A DNA stretch of 64,000 bases. It comes from Zygnema cylindricum (Eukaryota > Streptophyta > Zygnematophyceae > Zygnematales > Zygnemataceae). Position numbers and translations under genes: made by a program. Shown one piece after another: positions 23,090 through 33,273 of the stretch. Under the pieces are notes generated by a model. It was not told the DNA's origin. It saw only the letters and a list, made by a program, of their open reading frames with translations, and did not search any database. Position 1 is the stretch's first letter, and every line of letters begins with the position of its first letter. Location of the stretch: the NCBI GenBank assembly GCA_037447655.1, contig JBBHKE010000603.1, forward strand, positions 18,009-82,008. The letters run 5' to 3'.

Positions 23090-23985
23090 TGAGTGAGAAA
23101 TCTGTCTATCTGCCCACACCCTTCACTTTTAATCAAAAAGGAATTCTAATATTTGCCTCCTGCCGATCCTGTATGCCTCTCCCTTTCTCTCCCTTTCTTT
23201 GCTCGCACTGTCTTCCTCCCACCTCACATTCCCCTCTGCATCCCCGACTCCCTATATATCTTCCCCCTTCTTTTTATCTCCCGAATCTTTCCTCGGAATC
23301 TTTTCCAATAACCAACTTTTGTTCCTCTCCCACACTATCTCCATTCCTCTCCCTCTTTCCCCTCTCTTCGACCTCCCCTCCTTCCTCCCATTTTCTCTAC
23401 ATTTCCATTCCTGTCCTCGTCCTCCTCCCTCGCTTACCCTCTTTTCCTTCCATACCTTCTTCTTCCTGCTAGACTCCCTCACCTTCCTCCCACTTTCTCA
23501 ACTCCCGTACCTCGCCCATCGTTCCTCGTATCTCTGTCCTTCACCATTTAACTCCTATCCCACTTTCCCTTTTCTTCCCTTCCAAACTTTTTTCTCGAAG
23601 GCCCTTCATCTGGTTTCGAGAAAAGCGTAAGAAGGAGAAGTAGGTGAAGAATTTGAGAAGTAGAAGAACGAGGTTAAAAAGAAGGACGATTACAAGAAAG
23701 AGACGGAGGATGAGGAGAGTCATGAGAAGAAAAAAAAGGGGGAAACCAGAAAAGCAGAATTATCCCTGCCTCTCTCTGTCCGCCCTACCCTCCATCCCTT
23801 CGTCTCCAACGTCGTCTGCTTTGTTCTATCCCAACCATTAACATCCATTTACCCTCCCTCCCTCCCTCCATCCCTCCCACTCTCGCCAATTTTCTTCCTT
23901 CCCCTCCCCTTCCCTCCCTTCCCTCCCTTCCCCTCTCCCTCCTTCCAAATTCCTTCGTCCATTCTACCCTCCCCATAATGTGTGC
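23090..23985. repeat. CT-rich low-complexity tract upstream of the receptor gene
   Basis: Mostly C and T on the plus strand, with a purine-rich switch at 23625-23745 (AGAAG-type) before returning to CT. It would be transcribed as GA-rich sequence if the receptor's promoter lies here. No gene is supported; the open frames are low-complexity. Confidence 0.8.
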
Positions 23986-24119
23986 ACGCAGCAACTCACA
24001 CATGGGTCACACGGCCAAAAATGTCGCATACAAAAGCAATCGACCGAATGTAATCGCATTCGATATTCGGAAAGCCATTCATTGCGTTACCAACCAACAC
24101 CAGCGCCGCCTCTGCAGCA

Positions 24120-24345
24120 GCAATGGGAACCGCACGAGCCAATGTGAGTGTTTTTACGCACGTGCGAATCCAATGTGACAAGGACACGAGATCCAAACGG
24201 GCCAATGTGAGTGAGTTTACAGACACTTGCGAAAATCGCGGCTGACATGGGAACCAATGGAGTTCTACACACGTGGCAATGCTCTGCTACAGTAAAATGG
24301 AATCTAAAGGAGCCAATGAGAGGGAGAGTTTTTCCCACGTGTGAG
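24120..24345. repeat. Degenerate tandem units with CCAAT and ACGTG motifs
   Basis: Four loosely repeated units of about 55-65 bp each carry AGCCAATG or ACCAATG. Most also carry an ACGTG core (GCACGTGC, ACACGTGG, CCACGTGT). CCAAT and G-box motifs are common in plant promoters, but no gene start can be tied to this block. Confidence 0.45.
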
Positions 24346-24455
24346 CTGATCGGTCGCCACCATAGCGGCCGCCATGAGGGAAGGAAAAAGGCGGAAAGGG
24401 AGGTAGTAACTTACTGTCGTCCCAATCCATATAACGCGTAAAATTTGTCCGTACA

Positions 24456-24864
24456 GAATTGACGCGAGAAAAAAGAAGTATGATCGTGGCGACTGCAATC
24501 CAAGGCGCCATGGCTGCGAAAACGCCACGTGGCACTGCTGTAAATGAGCAACGTGGCGAGTTTGTTGTGTGAGACTGGATTAGGGTTTGGAACTTTTGGA
24601 CTTGGTCTTCAGAGTTCCCTCGGCACTCTTCAAGTTTCATTGCCCCAGAAGAAGAAAGTTGAGCGAAACGTTTGTAGAACCGTTCCACGTCGGATTCTCC
24701 TGTGACGTGACGCTCGCTTCATGGACAAGACTGCGACTGTTCCCTCCCGTCGTCAGAGACCGCTCTCATGAAGTATCGACGATATGCGGCATCATTATGA
24801 AACAGCGATATGCTTTAACGAACTTAACCGCTACCGGTTTTATCGCCGCGGAAGTGGCTCAGGG
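24456..24864 (+). repeat. Dispersed repeat Z, copy 2, first part (inverted to copy 1)
   Basis: Reverse-complement match to 7730-8135, including the CGCGAGAAAAAAGAAGTA and CATCATTATGAAACAGCGATAT blocks. It is interrupted at 24865 by the hAT element and resumes at 28718. Confidence 0.8.
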
Positions 24865-25073
24865 CAGAGATCGTAAAAGTCAAAATTTTACATAATCGAA
24901 ACCGACCTCTTTTTTTTTTTTCAAAATCTGAGTAACCGACGCCCGACCGGGTTATGTCACGCTCCAAAATTGTTAACCGTTAACCGACCGGCGTTTACGA
25001 AAATAAAAGTTAACTGAAACTCGATATCTCGCGACTAACCGTACCCGCCCGTAACCGAAAAAGTACAAAATTA

Positions 25074-25224
25074 CAACGCTCATTGTTATTACCGTTAAGC
25101 ATCTATTACTGTTAATGAAAAATTATGATAATACAAGGAGACGTGGCAGGTTGTAATCCACGTCTTTAAATAGTAAAGACTATAAATAGTAGCAACTTAT
25201 TAACACTAATAACAATGAGCGATG
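25074..25224. mobile_element. MITE nested in the hAT element (151 bp)
   Basis: Inverted ends of about 18 bp (CAACGCTCATTGTTATTA and CATCGCTCATTGTTATTA) are flanked by TA. The centre holds the GGAGACGTGGCAG core also present at 1754. It is absent from the corresponding place in the small hAT element. Confidence 0.65.
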
Positions 25225-25789
25225 TAGTGTTACATCTCCCTTTGCGTGTAACTCTTATATTAATGTTTAAACTCTTATGTTAATGTTTTTTTTCTCGCGA
25301 ATCTAATTTTTTCGCTATATGTTTTGGACGGTTTTTCTTTCGACTACGATACTATGTTATGAATTATGCAAAAAATGTAAAGTTTTTATTATGTATGCTT
25401 AACAAAAAATCTTAGTTTTTCACATGGAAAACCAATTAATAAAAAACACATTAAGATAGGCAAAAAAAAGCAAAAAATATTTTGTAGTATCAAATATAGA
25501 AATAAACAAATAACAACCTCGTTCTATTTTCGACTCTATTATACAAATTCTCAACCTTAAACTTAAAAACTACACAAAATCTATAAATCTAAATTTGGTA
25601 TACATACTGCGGTTTAGTAATTTGATAAAACTAAGCATTCCGGTTTAAAAAAAAAAACAAAATAACACTAGAAAAATTGTGAAATAAAACAAAAATTTAA
25701 AAGGAAAAAAAAAACAATAAAACAAAAACAAAAAAAATAAAAAAAAACTAAAAACAAAACAACATAAAAAGTTATGCATTTAAAAGATC

Positions 25790-27967
25790 TCGGTTAGATC
25801 TAACAAACAAAAGATCACCAACAATTGAAACAGCTTGTGAGCTCCTCTTCTTTGTTATCGTGTTCACGACATCCGAAAAATTGCATTCGGAAATGGAGCT
25901 AGAATGATGGAATAGCTAGACTAGATCTAGCAACACCGGCTAGAATAGGAAATCCTCCATCTTTTGCACGTACATTTTTTATTTTTATTTCCACCATTCA
26001 AGTATGTTAAAGTTCAATCTTTTGTCGTTGGTTAATTTAAAATCAAAATAGCGTTTCATTTCGTCGTTAACGAGCATTTTTTTGTCGGTGGTAATAAGAA
26101 CCTCAATTTCGTCATCGCTCTCACCAAAAAAATTGTGGAAACCGTCCATACTTTGCGATGTTTTTCGTTTTTTTATGATACATTGAGGACTACCGAAATC
26201 AACGTCATCAACGAGGTCGTTTGCGAGTTCTCAAAGTTTGACCCTTGCGCTTTCAATTTCGGTTTTCGATACCCCAATAATTTCAATATTTTTTTTTGTC
26301 GGGGATCTAAGAGAGCCGCGACAATACGATACTCATGAAGGCCCCACTTCGGTAGTGCAAATTTCACAAAAAATTGTTTCAAGTTTTGCAAGTTTGGGGA
26401 ATCGTCGGGGCATTTTTTTTGACCGTCACTGTAACATGTTTTTCTTATCTTACAATGGTTATGGAGAGACGATAGTTCAAGCAAAACCAAAGGTAAAGTT
26501 GGTTCTTTGAATTTTTCCAACTTTATGGTCGCTTCTTGAAACCTTTCCAACTTTATGGTCGCTTCTTGAAACCTTTCCAAAAATCGTATAAGTTCGGTAA
26601 AGTGAGTCTTATCAATACAAGCAAAAAGTATCAATTTATTTTTTGCTTGAGCGACTGGTCCTATCTCATTGAATGCATCGTAAATACTCTTAAGCATTTG
26701 GAGCAAAGAATTCCACCGCGTTGCCTTTTCTTGTTTTAAAGTGTTTTTCAAAAGATTTTGTAAATTACTCTGTTTGAAAATCTTGACCAAAGATTTACAC
26801 GCGTCAATAAGATCAAAAAAATCAAAAACTTCTAAATTGTATTTGCCTTTTTTGGAAGTTCCGCTCTTATTCAAGTTCGTTGTCACAATTGTAGCAATTT
26901 CATGGTTCGCAGAAGGTATCCAAGTCAACATACTCGGTATACCTTCAGCCGCAGACATGTTAGAGCCACTATCAATCACAACAACGCAGAGATCAAAATT
27001 GGACATTGAAAAATTGGTCAAACAATTTTTGAAAGCCGTTAAAACACTTTCCGCGGTGTGTTTTTCCTCCAAAAAATGATCGACTTGAAGCTTCCGTGCA
27101 TGAAGTTTGAAATCTTTGTTAATACAATGAACGGTTACTGACATGAATGAGGTTTTATTTATTGTCTTGGTCCGAAGATCGGTGGTGAATGCGACAGAAA
27201 TGTTCTAATCAATATTTTCTCTAAGTTTTGGGATGATCAAACCACGAATATCTTTTGCATAAGATATAATGTAGTTTTTTACGCTATTGACGGACGGCAG
27301 TAGTTGGTTGATGTGAACACTTTTGTTGGACAAAACACAAACATTAAACAATGCTTGCCAAAATGCTTGAAAATCTAGGAAAAAAACAAAAAATATAATA
27401 ATAAGAATATATCATACAATTACTAACGATGAAACATTTTTTTTTTAAGGATAGACAAATAAAAAACAACATCATGACAAACCAAATAATAATAAAAAAA
27501 TAAAAATAAACGTATGAATATAAATTATTTATAAAGAAATAGCGATGAAGCTCAAATATTCAGGTTTATTAACAAAACAAGTTCTAATGGCATTTACACT
27601 AAAGCTATCTTAAATAGAATTTAAAATAAATCATAGTTGAACCATTAACTATCAAAAATGGTCGAAGGTCCTCATAACACATCAACGCCACCATTTTCAC
27701 AGAAAAAAATTGGTCACTTGTTTTCGCCTCCGTTTTTGAAAGAAACTTACGAAGAAGTCCTCTTAAATTATCCATGTCGGCCAAATCTAAACATTTGTGA
27801 GTGTTGATTGTTGAAGTACCGTTTGTTGACTTGTATTGATAAACTATAAAACATGTATTACAAGCCACAAAACTTGCCCCCTTTACCATATATTTGTTTG
27901 ATGTTTTAACTTCATAGATATGTTGAAATTCGTTCAAAAAACTTGAAGTAGCCCTGCTTTCTTTCAC
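25790..27967 (-). pseudogene. hAT transposase pseudogene (BED finger, RNase H-like core, dimerisation domain)
   Basis: The N-terminal block (27605-27967) has a BED-type zinc finger pattern: CNTC, then GTSTINTHKC. The central block (26173-27144, about 320 residues) follows an LLPSVNSV...VAFTTDL region near 27200 and includes VVIDSGSNM, EKATRWNSLLQML and LDPRQK, typical of hAT cores. Pieces of the hATC dimerisation domain (FNILEWWK, TKKRSSQA, LLFVRSNRDLL) lie at about 25790-26015 in shifting frames. There is an in-frame TAG near 27208 and several frameshifts, so it cannot make transposase now. The protein would have cut and pasted this element and its deleted relative at 7096-7722. Confidence 0.75.
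26516..26582 (-). repeat. In-frame 30-bp tandem duplication in the transposase
   Basis: Two direct copies of a 30-bp unit (CTTTATGGTCGCTTCTTGAA plus 10 bases on the plus strand) encode FQEATIKLER twice. A third, diverged copy (FKEPTLPLV) is adjacent. The duplication keeps frame. Confidence 0.85.
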
Positions 27968-28717
27968 TAGATAATACCTAGCAATTTCTCTATTTTTTTT
28001 TTTCGAAGTTCGTTTTGGATTGTAGTTTTAAAGGAAGCAAAGATGTTTTTCTCCATTTTAGTGTATGACTAAGTTTTGTTTGAATTGTGGTCGAGTTTCT
28101 TTAACTGAAATAGCAATTCAATTTATCGATTTATTGTTTGACACATGTGAGTAAGCCAATAATAAGGATTTGTTGTGGGAAATTGACTTAATAGTTTGAT
28201 TTCTGTTGATTTATTAACTAATAATAATTACATGTCGCGTGACATTTGCATAATAATATGATATATTTGTGGAAATATGTACGATATACGAGTAAGCCAA
28301 TAATTATGATTGTCACGTGATATTGACATAATAATTTGAGATATTTTTGGAAACACCGTATAAATTGCATAATTAACACTTTACAATAAATAAGGATTTG
28401 CTGCCTTTATCTTTTAGTAAGATTCGCGAAATGAATATTGTTAGTACCGTGTCCGATTTGCAACGTTAATCATGATGTCACGCAGTTCCACGATTCCAGA
28501 AGTACAACTTACAATAATGTTGAAAAAAAATAGCACTAAATATTCAAATTTTTTTCGTCTTTTGCGTGCAGACCGTAACCAATTTTTTTTTTTTCTATGA
28601 ATCAACCGCCTGAATCCGTCCGACCCCCCAAATTTGGCAAACAATTTTGTTCCGCAACCGGCGCTAGTGATCGGTTAACGGTCGGTCACGGTTTCGGTTG
28701 ACCTTTTGCGACCTCTA

Positions 28718-29095
28718 GCTCACGAAGGTGTACTTTCCCAAAAGAAAACTACACGTGTGGCAAACTACTGAAGATGCATAAAAGGGATGCGCTAAACAAA
28801 AGACGCTTTTGTAAATCAATTTTTATTTGATCGAAGTATCTAAGTAAGGTACTTTCGCATGTACCGAATCTTAGTCTTGTTTCTTTGTTTTTTAACGAAG
28901 ATTCTCCGTACAACTTTCAGAGCAATCGGATGTAAAAACAAATAACTTGTTACATTAAAAAAGTGACTTACGTAGACGTGGACGAAACAATATGACATGT
29001 AAAGTGTTACACACAATGAAGGAAACTTCCACTTGGCTTCGGTTTCAAGCGTCTCTCCACACGCTGTACAATTATTGTGACTTCGTAATGTTCGT
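28718..29095 (+). repeat. Dispersed repeat Z, copy 2, second part
   Basis: Continues the reverse-complement match to copy 1 beyond the hAT element: AACTACTGAAGATG, TTGATCGAAGTATCTAAG and ACTTTCAGAGCAATCGGATG. At 28847 it runs straight through the point where copy 1 carries its TTA-flanked insertion. Confidence 0.75.
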
Positions 29096-29099
29096 ATGC

Positions 29100-29213
29100 C
29101 ACATTGTCAACATGGATGCTTTCAGCACATTGCCATAATGAGCACTCCACAACACTCACATTGTCGACGTGGATGCTTTCAACACACTGCCATAGTGAGA
29201 ACTCTATAACACT
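29100..29213. repeat. Tandem repeat, 57 bp x 2
   Basis: Two adjacent copies start CACATTGTCAACATGGATGC (29100) and CACATTGTCGACGTGGATGC (29157). They differ at a handful of positions. Confidence 0.85.
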
Positions 29214-29560
29214 CCAAAGAACGTCTTTTTACTTCTTTGCCATGTCGTGTCTTTGTGCTTTCCACCATTGATTTTCCACATTCTTGCAAAACCGGATTCA
29301 AAGCATATCAACATAGTGTAATGAAATAGGGAAAGAGGACAAACATTTAATTTACATGCTTCTATACAACTATGTATGTTAAAAATTGCATGTGACATTA
29401 GCAAATGTTGTTGGGTAATGAAAACAAAATAATGCCAAATGAGTTTAAACATACATTATGCCACAAAAACCAAAGATGTCACATGAAATAAACAACAAAA
29501 AACTAATTTACTTAACATGAAAAAAACAAGAAAGAAAAATTACTTTGTAGTTTTCAGATC
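29214..29560. other. Intergenic, no gene recognised
   Basis: AT-rich sequence with short ORFs lacking recognisable domains. The left end of the element B LTR must lie near its right border. Confidence 0.45.
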
Positions 29561-29569
29561 ATTTAAATT

Positions 29570-30237
29570 GTAGAATAGTTCACAATCTGAATTATTTTCT
29601 TTATTTCCTTTTAATGAAATTCTATGTCCTCCATTGGATTACTGAATCGAGGAAGCTTCTAGAAAGTGTTTAACTAACACACTTAGAGCCACAACCCCTG
29701 CTGCCCAAGAAGGCAAACTAACAATCTGACAACTCCCCTGTGCAGCTAGGACTCCTCTAAGTCTGCAGGAAATAGAATCACTGAAAACGGATTACCAACT
29801 GATTAATTATGAGGTGGCAAACATGCCAAGTTTATATAAACTCTCAAAGGGAGAGAGGTCACTTCCTACCAAATTGTATAAGTCCTAAACCCCTCTCACA
29901 ACCCCTATCTACTAACGTAAAAACGAATCAAATCACTGTAGGGTACAGAAAGGTACTACGGCCGATATACTTTTTGTATGGCCAATGTACAGCAACGCCA
30001 TCGAGTGGACGCGTGTCCACTTTTAACTTGTCCTTGTGTTCTCCAAAATTTCCGCAACTAAATGTTATCTATCCTCATGTTGCCAGGTCGCTTCACGTCC
30101 ACAACATGCCAAGATGACCACTCCGCGATTTCGGCAGCGATATGTGCCGTCGGATCACAAATCGACAATCAATATTGGCCGTCAAAACAAATGTCCAATT
30201 CATTTGTTTCGTGCGAGATAATGTTCGCACTATATAA
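29570..30237 (-). repeat. Element B 3' LTR, distal part (split by element A)
   Basis: Contains the conserved TAAGTCCTA (29879-29887; TAGGACTTA in the sense direction) and a CAACTCCCCTGTGCAG block like other copia LTRs here. It joins 36456 after removal of element A and its TATAA duplication. The left end is uncertain, since no clear CA-type terminus or target duplication was found. Confidence 0.55.
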
Positions 30238-31274
30238 TGTTGTTCTACAACCACCGTTGCAGGCGGTGAACCAGCAGTAGTAGTGGAAGTAGACATGAAA
30301 AACAGCAGAAACAATCAAAGTACCTACTCAACAGCCAACTTAGATCTGACACAAAATATGAGTCAGAAAGCCAATATGCTTAAAATTTCCCACAGTGATA
30401 CACAATACAATAAACTGACAATTCCCAAAATTGCAGCCCAAATGACCCAGTAAACCATAAGATATGATGTCTGGAAGTTTCCCAAAAACTGCCCTTAGAA
30501 AATCATATTCCCAAAACTGGATACTACAAAATTGTCTAAGTCCTAAGTTATATACTCACAGTGTGTATCTACTGATCTACACTAATTCGGGTAACCGTTA
30601 CTACTGTTATTATCCTGACTAACGACAAAGCATCCTACAAGTACGTTATTGTACCTTAAAAACCTAATTACTATTTTCTAAAACCTGATTAACGGAACAC
30701 TATTTTTTATCACACTAAACTACAAACTAATGTTATTCAGATATTTACAGAAATTGATCCGCACACAAAACGTTCTAATCGTACACAAAACGTTCCAAAT
30801 GCTTTGTCAGCGGTGACCGCTAAAGTCCAACCCAATGTGGTCATGTAGTACGAAGCACCTGAGTGCTTCGTCACTTGTGGTCCCACGCGAATCACGCTTG
30901 TGGTCCCTCATGAATCGCGCTTGTGGTCCCAGGTGAATCGCGTCCATTGGAACAAATTCGATCGACGATGGTACCGTCGAGCTGTACCATATGTTTCCGG
31001 AATACTCGGAACAGATCCCATTCGTCCGATCATGTGAATCGCATCGTCAACTTTTTGACTCGTATGGCTGATTGTCGGCGCTACTCCAAAAACCTGCATA
31101 CGTTATTTCGCCGACACGTGTCCCTGCAAAAGTACGATACAGTACGATACACTCTACTGTACCTCTTGCTACTGTAACACTAATTAAGGTAAGTCTTACA
31201 GTAGACTACTAGGAAAAATATCCTAAGTTATTTTTACCCCTATTAACTGAAATAAAGATTTATAAATTACAACA
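30238..31274 (-). repeat. Element A 3' LTR
   Basis: In sense orientation it starts TGTTGTAATTT after the polypurine tract and ends ACAACA. It carries a 23-bp repeat x3 (CTTGTGGTCCC at 30874, 30897, 30920), an 8-bp-stem hairpin at 30851-30870 and the TAGGACTTA motif (30537-30545). Confidence 0.95.
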
Positions 31275-31297
31275 CTCCCCTAAATCTTTAGACTCAG

Positions 31298-33271
31298 TTA
31301 CTCACTTAGTCCAATAGCATCTCTGCAAAATTGTAACTTAGGAGCAGGAAGGGCTTTTGTTAACATGTCAGCCACCATCTTCTCATCTGGTAAATAACAC
31401 AATTTAACGACTTTTGCAAGTACTTTTTCTCTAACAAAATGTAGTCTAACATCCATGTGTTTGCTCTTAAAGTGATGGCTGGGGTTAGAGGCAATAGCTA
31501 TGGCAGCTTGGTTGTCACACCAGATAGCTTGAGGGCCAATTTGCATATACCCAAGTTCTTGTAAAATGGACTTGACCCATAGGAGCTCCTTGAGGGCGGA
31601 AGCTGCTGCCATATATTCTGACTCCATTGTGGATTGAGCTGTAACCTTTTGTAATTTGCTACTCCAGCAGCAAGTTCCGTCTCCAATCTTCAGAACGAAG
31701 CCGGTTGTAGATTTCCGGCTTGGCATGTCCCCATAGCTAGCATCGCTCCACGTCTGGATTTTCACCTCTCCTCCTCCGAGAACAAGCTTGAGATTTCGAG
31801 TACCTGCAAGATATCTCAACACTCTTTTCGCTGCTTCCCAGTCTGCCCTTTTAGGATTCTGCAGACTTCTACTCAAGACTCCCACAGCTGCTGCAATGTC
31901 GGGTCTCGTACAATTCATAAAATATATAAGACTTCCAACTACTTGTCTATATGGCTTTGAAGCCATAAACTCTTCCTCCCCTGTCTCTAAACTCTCACCG
32001 ACAATTATGCCTGAATCTGTATCCATTCCTTCTAATTTCTGCCTGAATTCCATGGGAGTTACGGATCCTTTCACATCTTTCATTTCAAATCTTTCTAGCA
32101 TATTACCTATTGCTTCTTTCTGAGTCAACATAATCAGCCTCTTGTTTCTGTCTCTTTCTACCTGTATTCCTAAAATGTATTTGGCCTCACCGAGGTCCTT
32201 CATCTCAAACCTAGACCTTAAAGCCGCTTTAATGCGGTTTATTTCATCCATTGACTTACTTATTAATAATAAGTCATCCACATATACAGCAATGTAAAGT
32301 ATCCCATCCTCCCCTTGTAAGACATATACAGAATGATCTGAGCTAATTCTCTTAAATCTCAGCCCAGTCAAAAACTCATCTAACTTCAAATTCCACTGAC
32401 GCGGGGCTTGTTTTAGCCCATACAAAGATTTCATCAATTTACACACTAATTCTTCCTTTCCCTTTTCAACGTACATTTCACGTTGTTTTATATAAATGGT
32501 TTCTTCTAACTCTCCATGCAAGAAAGCAGTTTTAACATCCATCTGTTGTATTTCCATATTCTCTATAGCAGCTAGACTTAGCAAAATTCTAACAGTGGGA
32601 AATCTGACAACGAAAAGAAGGTTTCCTCAAAGTCAATACCTTCTTTTTGATTATACCCCTTGGCCACTAGTCTCGCCTTATATCTTTCGATTGTGTTGTC
32701 CGGGTTCAGCTTCACCTTGAATACCCATTTGCTTCCGATGGCTTTTCTGCCCGGAGGAGGATCCACCAGCTCCCATGTCTGTGCCTCCATAATAGACTTC
32801 ATTTCATCGTTTGCCGCCTCAATCCACTGATTTCTCTCAGGTGATGAGAAGGCCTCCCGGATCGTTAGAGGCTCCTCTGTAGCTGCAGAAAAAGCAAAGT
32901 GAGAGCTTGATTGCAGACGGCTGCTAGATCTCTTTCCCCTCGAAAATTCTGAGGCTGAGATCGTCGGCAACCTCTGATTTTTCTGTTTTGGTTGAACTGT
33001 AACTTGATCCTGTACAAAGTCTGTAGTAGTTCCTTCCACTCGAGGGGTATCTTGTTGCGATGCATCTTGTAAAGGCACCAGAGGAACCGGAGAAAGAGGT
33101 GTCGCACTTGCCGGTGGAAAGTAGACTCGCTGAGTATGGTGAAAAATGACATATTTATGCTTTTCCTTCGCCTGTTGATCTGGCACTTTAAAATGGTCAA
33201 CCGAGTTCTGTTCATCTTTAATCTGGATATTCCTAGAAATAATTACTTTCTGTTTCTCAAATACAAAAACC
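31298..33271 (-). pseudogene. Element A reverse transcriptase-RNase H, broken
   Basis: Downstream of the TAA the same frame continues (33186-32578) through the copia RT start: [20 protein letters not shown] and GIDFEETF. A one-base deletion then shifts to the frame of 32584-31298. That frame has the polymerase motif YVDDLLLIS, the KQAPRQW block, the RNase H signatures (YMAAASALKELLWVKS, IWCDNQAA) and the C-terminal ADMLTKALPAPKL. Without the stop and the deletion the protein would be continuous with Gag. It could not be made as it stands. Confidence 0.9.
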
Positions 33272-33273
33272 CT

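Larger units (their letters stand above)
24865..28717 (-). mobile_element. Full-length hAT transposon, inactive
   Basis: The termini are CAGAGATCGTAAAAGTC and, inverted, TAGAGGTCGCAAAAGGTC, matching those of the small element at 7096-7722. The 8-bp flanks GCTCAGGG and GCTCACGA agree at six positions. The 3.85-kb interior encodes a minus-strand transposase that is now broken, and contains a nested MITE at 25074-25224. It is inserted in repeat Z copy 2, about 40 bp from the place where the small hAT element sits in copy 1. Confidence 0.8.

Noticed and set aside
23089-23841. Ser/Pro-rich and Arg-rich frames upstream of the receptor gene
   Set aside because: Low-complexity CT and GA sequence; no start context, splice sites or domain.
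29100-29213. CRISPR-like direct repeats
   Set aside because: Only two adjacent copies without spacers, in a eukaryotic context; an ordinary tandem duplication.
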